Source: JACOTK01 sp038256565 (lineage in GTDB: Bacteria > Actinomycetota > Acidimicrobiia > Acidimicrobiales > CADCSY01). Taken from it: a stretch of DNA of 11,881 nucleotides. The notes under the pieces were generated by a model that was not told the origin of the DNA, made no database searches, and was given only the letters and a program-made list of their open reading frames with translations. Numbering within the stretch: the stretch's first letter is position 1; every line of letters starts with the position of its first letter. Positions 1-5,437 of this stretch are shown piece after piece. The position numbers and the translations under genes are program-made. The stretch spans positions 1 to 11,881 of the forward strand of contig JBBSKG010000084.1 of NCBI GenBank assembly GCA_038256565.1. The letters run 5' to 3'.

Positions 1-26
1 GCTGTGGGCGCTGCGTCCGTCGGTCA

Positions 27-73
27 AGCGGGCAAGACCCGGCCAGTCGAACTAGCCGGGCGATGAGCCCGCT
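27..73. repeat. Nested inverted repeat, possible structured RNA or double hairpin
   Basis: The outer arms AGCGGGC (27-33) and GCCCGCT (67-73) are perfect complements. Inside them CCCGGC (38-43) pairs with GCCGGG (55-60), and after one mismatch AGT (45-47) pairs with ACT (51-53) around a 3-base loop. The whole 47-base element can fold into a long GC-rich hairpin with an internal bulge on either strand. No T-run follows on either side, so it is not a standard intrinsic terminator. It is not assigned to any known RNA family. Confidence 0.5.
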
Positions 74-244
74 CGGCGAGTGCAGCCAGTGACACAGCTC
101 TTTGCTCCCGGATTCGTCGACCAAACGATGGCGATCGCCAGACGCTTACTCCGACCACGAGTGAGCAGCATGTGTACCCGACTTCGTCACAGAGCCAGCC
201 AGACGTCCAAAGCAGCGTCCGCCAGAACGGCCAGCGAAGATCAT

Positions 245-266
245 TCCATTTTCGCTCCATTTTGGC
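245..266. repeat. 11-base imperfect tandem repeat
   Basis: Two adjacent copies of TCCATTTT(C/G)GC occupy 245-255 and 256-266, differing at one base. They lie between the gene-poor left end and the hairpin below the tRNA. They could be a duplicated protein-binding site or simple chance. Confidence 0.35.
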
Positions 267-301
267 GAAAGCGTCACCGGAGCGGGCATGGTTAGAAATG
301 C

Positions 302-328
302 AGAAACCCCTGCTGAACTGGGGTTTCT
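302..328 (-). terminator. Hairpin just downstream of tRNA-Val, probable terminator
   Basis: AGAAACCCC (302-310) and GGGGTTTCT (320-328) form a perfect 9-base stem with a 9-base loop, starting one base beyond the encoded CCA end of the tRNA on the minus strand. The downstream tail is only mildly T-rich (GCATTTCTAAC), so termination may be inefficient or factor-assisted. The position directly behind a single tRNA gene supports a role in ending or trimming the transcript. Confidence 0.6.
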
Positions 329-329
329 A

Positions 330-404
330 TGGTGGGCGATACTGGTCTCGAACCAGTGGCCTCTGCCGTGTGAAGGCAGCGCTCTACCGCTGAGCTAATC
401 GCCC
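330..404 (-). tRNA. tRNA-Val, anticodon CAC, CCA encoded
   Basis: Read on the minus strand, the 7-base acceptor stem GGGCGAT pairs perfectly with ATCGCCC, followed by discriminator A and a genomic CCA (330-332). The D-arm carries TTAGCTCAGCGGTAGAGC. The anticodon stem CTGCC/GGCAG encloses the loop TTCACAC, giving anticodon CAC, which reads valine GTG codons. The T-arm is ACTGG-TTCGAGA-CCAGT. All stems are intact and there is no intron. The gene stands alone, and its 3' end faces the gene-poor left end of the window. Confidence 0.96.
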
Positions 405-465
405 GCATGTCTGGGTCCACACGATAGCCCAGGCTCGTAAACAGATGGACACTACCCATGGCCAG

Positions 466-471
466 TAGAGT
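466..471 (+). promoter_or_regulatory. Putative -10 hexamer for the hydrolase-Mur ligase unit
   Basis: TAGAGT lies 8 bases before the GTG start at 480, which would put transcription start on or beside the start codon, a leaderless arrangement common in Actinobacteria. No good -35 is visible at the proper distance. The absence of a clear Shine-Dalgarno sequence ahead of 480 fits this idea but does not prove it. Confidence 0.3.
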
Positions 472-479
472 TTCGGGTC

Positions 480-1220
480 GTGCTGCATGCTTTTAGTGAC
501 GGGTCGATCTTTGGAGATGTCATTGGAAGCAATACCCCTAACGTCCTTGCCCTTCATGGGTGGGGCCGCACAAACGCCGACTTTTGTACAATCTTGAACG
601 GCCTCGACGCTATTGCATTGGACCTCCCTGGTTTTGGAGCGTCGCCTACTCCGCTACGAGCTTGGGGCGCAGCTGAATATGCCGCTGCGGTACTTCCCAT
701 TTTGAAAACTTGTGCCTCTCCGACAGTTATTGTTGGACATTCCTTTGGTGGACGAATTGCGGCTCATCTTGGTGCTAGCCACCCTGAACTTGTTCGGGCC
801 CTAGTTCTTACAGGGGTTCCACTTCTGCGCCTAGGCCACGGTTCATCAAAGTCTTCGTTGGGTTTTCGATTGGCAAAACATATGAATTCGCTTGGGCTCA
901 TAGGTGACAATGCGATGGAGGCTCGGCGTCGCCGAAGCGGTTCTTCTGACTATCAGGCAGCGAGTGGGGTAATGCGAGAAATCCTCGTGCGAAGTGTCAA
1001 CGAGGATTACCGCTACCAACTCGCCGCAATCACCTGTCCGGTTGAACTGGTCTGGGGACAAGATGACACCGCCGCCCCCGTAGCCATAGCCGAAGAAGCA
1101 GCCGCCATACTTGGGCCTTTGGCTCGACTTTCAGTTTTGCCAGGCGTGGGACATGACACGATCGCACATGCACCCGGTACCGTTCGCGCCGCTATAGATG
1201 CCCATCTGGATCGCCCATGA
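480..1220 (+). CDS. Alpha/beta-fold hydrolase
   Basis: A 246-residue soluble protein with the full alpha/beta hydrolase machinery. HGWG (26-29) forms the oxyanion hole, GHSFGG (86-91) is the nucleophile elbow with Ser88, GQDD (193-196) supplies the acid, most likely Asp196, and GVGHD (222-226) the catalytic His225. A lid region at about 115-175 carries several Arg residues. The substrate cannot be read from the sequence; an ester, thioester or amide bond is likely. GTG at 480 is the first start codon in frame after an upstream stop at 438-440. There is no clear Shine-Dalgarno, so the mRNA may be leaderless. The stop overlaps the start of the Mur ligase as ATGA, implying translational coupling and a role tied to cell-wall precursor chemistry, but that role is inference only. 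Confidence 0.88.
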   Translation: MLHAFSDGSIFGDVIGSNTPNVLALHGWGRTNADFCTILNGLDAIALDLPGFGASPTPLRAWGAAEYAAAVLPILKTCASPTVIVGHSFGGRIAAHLGASHPELVRALVLTGVPLLRLGHGSSKSSLGFRLAKHMNSLGLIGDNAMEARRRRSGSSDYQAASGVMREILVRSVNEDYRYQLAAITCPVELVWGQDDTAAPVAIAEEAAAILGPLARLSVLPGVGHDTIAHAPGTVRAAIDAHLDRP

Positions 1221-2713
1221 TGGGATTCTTCGTTATTTTGATCGCCAGCAGTGTGCTTGCAGCATTGCGCTGGCTACGAGTTGCCCAACGAGAGCACTAC
1301 CTAGCAGGTTCAGTCACTCGCTTTGCCTGGCGCTGGTGGACGCTGCGACTGAACATACCGCTTGCGATCCTAGCCCTGTTGGCTTTTTCTCTCAGATGTC
1401 TACTGCCATCGTTGGTACTCTTAACTGCCTTAATAATTGGCATAGGTCCACTTGGTTTGAAACTACGAGGCCGCTCCTCTCCCATCGCATGGACCCGCCG
1501 TCTCAAGACCGTCGCTGCCATATCGGTTGGCATAAGTCTCATCGTTATTGGCATAGGTGCCCTCAGTCATTCTTGGATACGGGCAGCAGCATTCATCGCT
1601 ATCTACATGCCCCTCGTGATTGATTTAGCCCTTGCCATCACCAATCCGCTTGAACGACGTCTCGCTCGACGATTTGTAGACCAAGCAACAACAACCCTGT
1701 ACGCCATTAACCCTGTGATCGTTGCTATTACTGGCTCATATGGCAAGACGACTATCAAAAACTATGTGGCGCATCTGCTCGCGGACAACAAACAGGTCGT
1801 GGCTAGCCCAGCGAGTTTTAATAATGCCGCAGGACTTTCTCGAACAGTCAACGAACATCTCACGCCTGGCACCGAGGTGTTCGTAGCCGAAATGGGCACC
1901 TACGGTCCTGGCGAAATTCGTAGCTTGTGTTCGTGGGTTAAACCCGACGTAGCGGTCATCTGTGCGATAGGTCCAGTACACCTAGAACGCATGGGGTCGC
2001 TTGAGGGAATCGTCTCTGCAAAGTCAGAAATTATTGAACACGCCCCAATCGTCGTGCTCAACACAGACGCTTTTAGGCTCACTGAACTTGCCAATAGATG
2101 TGAGGCCGAAGGCAAAACGGTTGTGCGATATTCAACAATCGACCATCAGGTCATCATTGATGGCGAATCAATCACAACTGGAGATTTTGGAAGCGCGCAT
2201 CCGTCGAATGTGGCCTGTTCCCTGGCCGTCGCAAAAGCATTAGGAACCCCCCCTCGCGAACTCATCAATAGGCTTGCCAGCTTGCCCGTTGTGCCACATC
2301 GCCAAACGGTCAGTGTCGCTGATTCAGGAGTTACCGTTATCGATGACACGTTCAATGCGAATCCAACTGGAGCGGCGGCTGCATTGGAGCTTCTTCTCAA
2401 GAGCGGAAACCCTGATGGGGTAAAGGTTGTCATAACCCCAGGGATGATCGAGCTAGGGGGGGTTGCCTTCGACGAAAATGCTCGTTTCGCCGCCATGGCC
2501 ACCAGTCAGATAAATCATCTGATTGTCGTGGGCCAGACCAACAAGCGCGCTCTTCTTGCTGGCGCTGCTCAAGTCAAAGTCGATCCAGGCTCAAGGAGCG
2601 CAACGGTAATAACCGTGCCCAATCGAGACAAGGCGCTTGAATGGGTGCGAACACACCTAGGTTCAGCCGATGCCGTGCTGTGGGAGAACGATCTTCCTGA
2701 CCATTTTCCCTAA
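1217..2713 (+). CDS. Membrane-anchored MurF-like Mur ligase
   Basis: A 498-residue ATP-dependent ligase of the MurF type, predicted to join D-Ala-D-Ala to a UDP-MurNAc-tripeptide or related acceptor. The core shows GSYGKTT (173-179, P-loop), FNNAAGLS (201-208), EMGTYGPGEI (225-234), IGPVHLE (251-257), a probable carbamylated Lys269 in SAKSEI, and DDTFNANPTG (376-385), which is the hallmark of MurF rather than MurC, D or E. PGMIELG (408-414) follows. The protein ends in ENDLPDHFP. Residues 1-145 contain about five hydrophobic segments (about 3-20, 45-60, 64-80, 96-115, 121-141) in place of the usual Mur N-terminal UDP-binding domain, so the enzyme is likely held on the inner face of the membrane. 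The ATG start overlaps the hydrolase stop. The Ddl-like gene follows 67 bases downstream and would supply its dipeptide. A CapB-like or other Mur-family ligase is possible but fits the motifs less well. Confidence 0.85.
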   Translation: MMGFFVILIASSVLAALRWLRVAQREHYLAGSVTRFAWRWWTLRLNIPLAILALLAFSLRCLLPSLVLLTALIIGIGPLGLKLRGRSSPIAWTRRLKTVAAISVGISLIVIGIGALSHSWIRAAAFIAIYMPLVIDLALAITNPLERRLARRFVDQATTTLYAINPVIVAITGSYGKTTIKNYVAHLLADNKQVVASPASFNNAAGLSRTVNEHLTPGTEVFVAEMGTYGPGEIRSLCSWVKPDVAVICAIGPVHLERMGSLEGIVSAKSEIIEHAPIVVLNTDAFRLTELANRCEAEGKTVVRYSTIDHQVIIDGESITTGDFGSAHPSNVACSLAVAKALGTPPRELINRLASLPVVPHRQTVSVADSGVTVIDDTFNANPTGAAAALELLLKSGNPDGVKVVITPGMIELGGVAFDENARFAAMATSQINHLIVVGQTNKRALLAGAAQVKVDPGSRSATVITVPNRDKALEWVRTHLGSADAVLWENDLPDHFP

Positions 2714-2764
2714 ACGACTAGCGTGGCGTGCTTATTCAATTGTTTTTATTTCACCATGACTAAA

Positions 2765-2770
2765 AGGAAG
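2765..2770 (+). promoter_or_regulatory. Ribosome binding site for the ddl-like gene
   Basis: AGGAAG ends 10 bases before the ATG at 2781. It supports this start over the nearby ATG at 2756, which is out of frame. The AT-rich stretch just upstream (about 2731-2752) could hold a promoter, but I cannot name hexamers with confidence. Confidence 0.55.
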
Positions 2771-2780
2771 ATCGCCTCAG

Positions 2781-3890
2781 ATGAGCACTTATGGCGTGGT
2801 GTTTGGGGGCCCTAGCCCCGAACATGACATCAGTATCTTGACGGGTCTACTGGCATCGCATGCTCTAATAGACGCGGGGAAACCCGTGGAGGCCATCTAC
2901 TGGTCTAAATCAGGCGCATTCTTCGCGCTTGACCCATCTCTTGAGGCAGATGCTTACGTGCAGGGTGTGCCCGCAAAGGCAGTACCCGTAGAACTCAATG
3001 CCTCACCAGGTGGTGGTTTCACCGCTGAAGCACGCATGGGCCGTCGTCGTGCAATCGAGATCGACGCCATTGTCAACTGTTGTCATGGTGGTCCCGGTGA
3101 AGACGGAACCCTACAGGCCACTTTTGACCTTGCGGGCATTCGTTATACGGGACCAAGCGCACCAGGAGCAGCGCTTGGCATGGATAAACTGGCTTTTTCT
3201 GCCGTCGTCCAAAATGCTGGCCTTCCCAGCCTTCCAAAAGCTCTCTTGAATGCCGAGGTGGAAGGCCCTGACCCTGACTTTGAAGGCCCCTGGATCATCA
3301 AGCCCCGCTTTGGCGGCTCATCTATCGGCATTCAAATCACCGATGACCTAGCCAGCGCACGAGCGCTGCTGCGCACCTCTCCCCATCTACGCCAAGGTGC
3401 GATAATCGAACCCTTCTTAGCCGAAGCTATCGATTTGAATATTGGCATTCGCACTTGGCCAGAAGTTCAGCTCTCTCCAATCGAAAGGCCGCTCAATAAA
3501 GAACCCGGCCGCATCTATAGCTACGCAGAAAAATATCTAGGTGGCGCTGGTCTCTCTAGTGCGCCGCGCGAGTTGCCAGCCGAAGTGCCAGCCGTAACGG
3601 CAGATGCCATGATGGAAGCCACCCGCTCGGTCATAAGCCTTGCTGGCGTTCGAGGGATTGCCCGACTCGATTTCCTCTGGCATGAAGGCGAGATTTACGT
3701 CAACGAAATAAACACTATTCCTGGTGCTCTCGGGTGGTATCTCTGGGTTGACCCAGAGATACCGTTCGCATCTCTATTGACCGATTTATTAGAAGAAGCG
3801 AAGCAATCCCCCACCAATCTCTACAACACCCAAGGGGCCGACGGCTCTGCGCTTCGAGCAGCTGGAAACATCGCCTCCAAACTCGCCTAA
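2781..3890 (+). CDS. ddl: D-alanine--D-alanine ligase family (ATP-grasp)
   Basis: A 369-residue cytoplasmic ATP-grasp ligase predicted to condense two D-Ala with ATP for peptidoglycan. Motifs in order: GGPSPEHDIS (9-18, Glu14 orienting the first D-Ala), HGGPGEDG (102-109), MDK (134-136), IKPRFGGSSIG (173-183, ATP grip), EKY (250-252, omega-loop Lys/Tyr), RLDF (295-298) and NEINTIPG (308-315, Mg binding). Tyr252 is the residue expected of D-Ala-D-Ala ligases rather than VanA-type D-Lac ligases. Two places are unusual. The usual Arg-Glu strand after the ATP grip reads AEAIDLNIGI. The segment after NTIPG is ALGWYLW, with Tyr320 where E. coli DdlB has a D-Ala2-carboxylate-binding Ser. A tail of about 30 residues follows the usual end. 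It sits directly behind the Mur ligase, probably in the same unit. Dipeptide specificity remains open. Confidence 0.86.
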   Translation: MSTYGVVFGGPSPEHDISILTGLLASHALIDAGKPVEAIYWSKSGAFFALDPSLEADAYVQGVPAKAVPVELNASPGGGFTAEARMGRRRAIEIDAIVNCCHGGPGEDGTLQATFDLAGIRYTGPSAPGAALGMDKLAFSAVVQNAGLPSLPKALLNAEVEGPDPDFEGPWIIKPRFGGSSIGIQITDDLASARALLRTSPHLRQGAIIEPFLAEAIDLNIGIRTWPEVQLSPIERPLNKEPGRIYSYAEKYLGGAGLSSAPRELPAEVPAVTADAMMEATRSVISLAGVRGIARLDFLWHEGEIYVNEINTIPGALGWYLWVDPEIPFASLLTDLLEEAKQSPTNLYNTQGADGSALRAAGNIASKLA

Positions 3891-4113
3891 ATCTCGCCGT
3901 CACACCCCTCTCTAATATGTGGGTATGGCAGCCGAGCGTCTCTGGCTGAAAATGAATACAAATGCAGCCAAAACGCTTTCAGCAGAATCTTCAATCACCC
4001 TCGGCAGCGCAGGAGAGTGCGCCCTTCTCAATATTACAACGCGTCCGCCGACAGGAAAGGGTGAACACCAGACAAACAAGAGTGCTTACAAATCCTTCAT
4101 ATGAGGTTCGCTC
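3891..4113 (+). other. Intergenic leader with competing inverted repeats ahead of the PilZ gene
   Basis: These 223 bases lie between the ddl-like gene and the PilZ gene. GGCTG at 3944-3948 can pair with CAGCC upstream (3929-3933) or CAGCC downstream (3965-3969), and the overlapping GCTGAAA (3945-3951) can pair with TTTCAGC (3977-3983). These pairings exclude one another, as in attenuators or switching leaders. A further small stem, GCGC/GCGC around AGGAGAGT, follows near 4007-4022. I recognise no known riboswitch family. A 61-codon frame (3919-4104) crosses the region but has no domain or good start signal. The region may also end transcription from the ddl-like gene. Confidence 0.35.
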
Positions 4114-4758
4114 ATGATCGAGATGGACATAACAAAATGGCCAGCCATCAGGACTCGGGTCACACTCCTCAGTCACCACTGGCCTGACTGGCTCGAATCG
4201 CGGATCGAAGATCTAGATGACCACCGCTTGATCGTTGCTGCTCCCAGCACTCCCACCATTCCATTTCTTATGCCTGACCTCGGTGACTTAATAAAGGTTC
4301 ACTGGATCAGCCATCGAGGCATATGCGAACTTTCTGGCAAAGTAGACGTCTGCAAGCGTTCTCCAATGCCCACATGGGAGATCACCGTCACCTCACAACC
4401 CACCATTCATCAACGACGACGTTTTGCTCGAATACCGGTAATGCTTCCCGTAACGCTCACCATCGGCGAATGTGGCATTGAAACAAGCAACACAATAAAT
4501 ATTGGCGAAGGTGGCATGACCTGTGTGATTGGCCACAATCAAACACTTGCGCCAGGTGACAATATAGAAGTCATCGTGAACATCGATGGGGAAGCCTTCC
4601 GTGCCCAAGCAGTATGTCTTCGAAACGAAAGCAATGAAATTGGCAGCCATTCGGCAAGCTTTCGCTTCGACCAGCTAGAACCCAATCAGGCCGATCGAAT
4701 TCGCCGATTTATCTTCAATGAAGAACTTCAACGTCGAGCACAAGGCCGGCATAAGTGA
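4114..4758 (+). CDS. PilZ-domain protein, YcgR-like layout, probable c-di-GMP effector
   Basis: A 214-residue soluble protein. Residues about 8-95 form a beta-rich N-terminal domain in the position of a YcgR-N (PF07317/PF12945-type) domain. Residues about 98-208 form a PilZ domain. The domain opens with QRRRFARIP (100-108), supplying the c-di-GMP-binding RxxxR as Arg102-Arg106. The second motif, normally (D/N)xSxxG, reads NIGEGG (129-134), so the Ser is Gly131. Binding is therefore likely but altered. A c-di-GMP-binding PilZ protein typically controls motility, secretion or surface polymers by touching a partner; no flagellar gene is visible here. GAGG (4103-4106), 7 bases before the ATG, supports the start. 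The gene ends 4 bases from the convergent adenylate kinase gene and lies near an HD-GYP phosphodiesterase gene that could lower its ligand. Confidence 0.82.
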   Translation: MIEMDITKWPAIRTRVTLLSHHWPDWLESRIEDLDDHRLIVAAPSTPTIPFLMPDLGDLIKVHWISHRGICELSGKVDVCKRSPMPTWEITVTSQPTIHQRRRFARIPVMLPVTLTIGECGIETSNTINIGEGGMTCVIGHNQTLAPGDNIEVIVNIDGEAFRAQAVCLRNESNEIGSHSASFRFDQLEPNQADRIRRFIFNEELQRRAQGRHK

Positions 4759-4762
4759 ATGC

Positions 4763-5356
4763 TCAGCTATCACCCGCAAGGACAAGTGTCGCGCTAAGCC
4801 TTTCGAGTACAAGGCTCGCTACTTCTTCAATCGCTGGCGTCGCATCAAAGACCTGCAAAATGCAGCGCTTCTCATAATAATCAAGTAGTGGTGCAGTGTT
4901 TTCTTCGTACACGTTAAGTCGATGACGAATTACTGATTCAGTATCATCGGGTCGTTGTGACTCTTGGCCACGTTTGAGAAGCCTCGCCACCAACACCTTT
5001 GTGGGAGCTTGAAGTGCTACTACGGCGTGGAGCATGAAGCCCGCCGACTCAGCAAGTTCATAGGTCTTTTCTGCCTGTGAGACTGTCCGAGGAAAGCCAT
5101 CAAGCAAGTAACCGCCTGAGGCTGCGGCAAGTGAAATTGAATCGGCCAACATCTCTAAGACCAGATCATCAGGCACGAGATCTCCCGCCGACAAATACGG
5201 CTCAAGACGCAAACCGAGCTCCGTGCGCTCTCTGACATGCAGACGAAAGAGGTCGCCGCTTGAAATATGGGTGACTTGAAATCGTTCAACTATGCATGCA
5301 GCCTGCGTCCCCTTCCCTGCCCCCGGGGGTCCCAACAGGATGGCGCGCAAACCCAT
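4763..5356 (-). CDS. adk: Adenylate kinase, short-LID form
   Basis: A 197-residue nucleoside monophosphate kinase catalysing AMP + ATP = 2 ADP in the cytoplasm. Visible motifs are GPPGAGKGT (9-17, P-loop), SSGDLFR (32-38, AMP binding), DGFPR (86-90), and RLLKRG (125-130) followed by RPDDTESVIRHRL (135-147). The LID is the short form without the Zn-finger insert, as in mycobacterial Adk, and the protein has a C-terminal tail of about 10-15 extra residues. AAGG about 8 bases before the ATG is a plausible ribosome binding site. In many bacteria adk sits in the ribosomal protein cluster between secY and map; here it stands alone, so it may be a relocated or second copy. It converges with the PilZ gene and follows the HD-GYP gene on the same strand after 81 bases. 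Confidence 0.92.
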   Translation of the reverse strand: MGLRAILLGPPGAGKGTQAACIVERFQVTHISSGDLFRLHVRERTELGLRLEPYLSAGDLVPDDLVLEMLADSISLAAASGGYLLDGFPRTVSQAEKTYELAESAGFMLHAVVALQAPTKVLVARLLKRGQESQRPDDTESVIRHRLNVYEENTAPLLDYYEKRCILQVFDATPAIEEVASLVLERLSATLVLAGDS

Positions 5357-5437
5357 ACATGGACCTTAGTGCCCTTAATGAAACAACTAGCGCTGCCAAA
5401 GGGATTTTGGGCTGGCACCGTCTAGATGAGACTGTCT

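Larger units (their letters stand above)
1..300. other. Gene-poor left end, no supported gene
   Basis: I find no protein gene here that I can defend. The longest open frames, about 70-78 codons on both strands, have low-complexity, Arg/Ser/Trp-rich translations without a recognisable domain. One minus-strand frame ends in a short stretch that superficially resembles the first helices of an XRE-type DNA-binding domain, but it has no start signal and no body around it. The stretch looks more G+C rich than the genes to its right. It contains a nested inverted repeat (27-73) and an 11-base imperfect tandem repeat (245-266). It could be the remains of a decayed gene, or spacer beyond the tRNA 3' end. 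Confidence 0.5.

Noticed and set aside
27..73. Integron attC-like site
   Set aside because: The nested palindrome suggested it, but the conserved RYYYAAC and GTTRRRY core boxes are missing and no integrase or cassette is present.
24..260. Minus-strand 78-codon frame with an XRE-like end
   Set aside because: Only a dozen residues resemble helices of an XRE domain. The rest is Trp/Cys/Arg-rich without a domain, the frame stops before a complete fold, and no start signal is seen.
3999..4085. Glycine or c-di-GMP riboswitch before the PilZ gene
   Set aside because: An AGGAGAGT block looked suggestive, but the conserved core elements of either class could not be aligned.
3919..4104. Small 61-codon gene between the ddl-like and PilZ genes
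   Set aside because: It has no ribosome binding site, domain, signal peptide or membrane segment, and it is crossed by inverted repeats that better explain the region.
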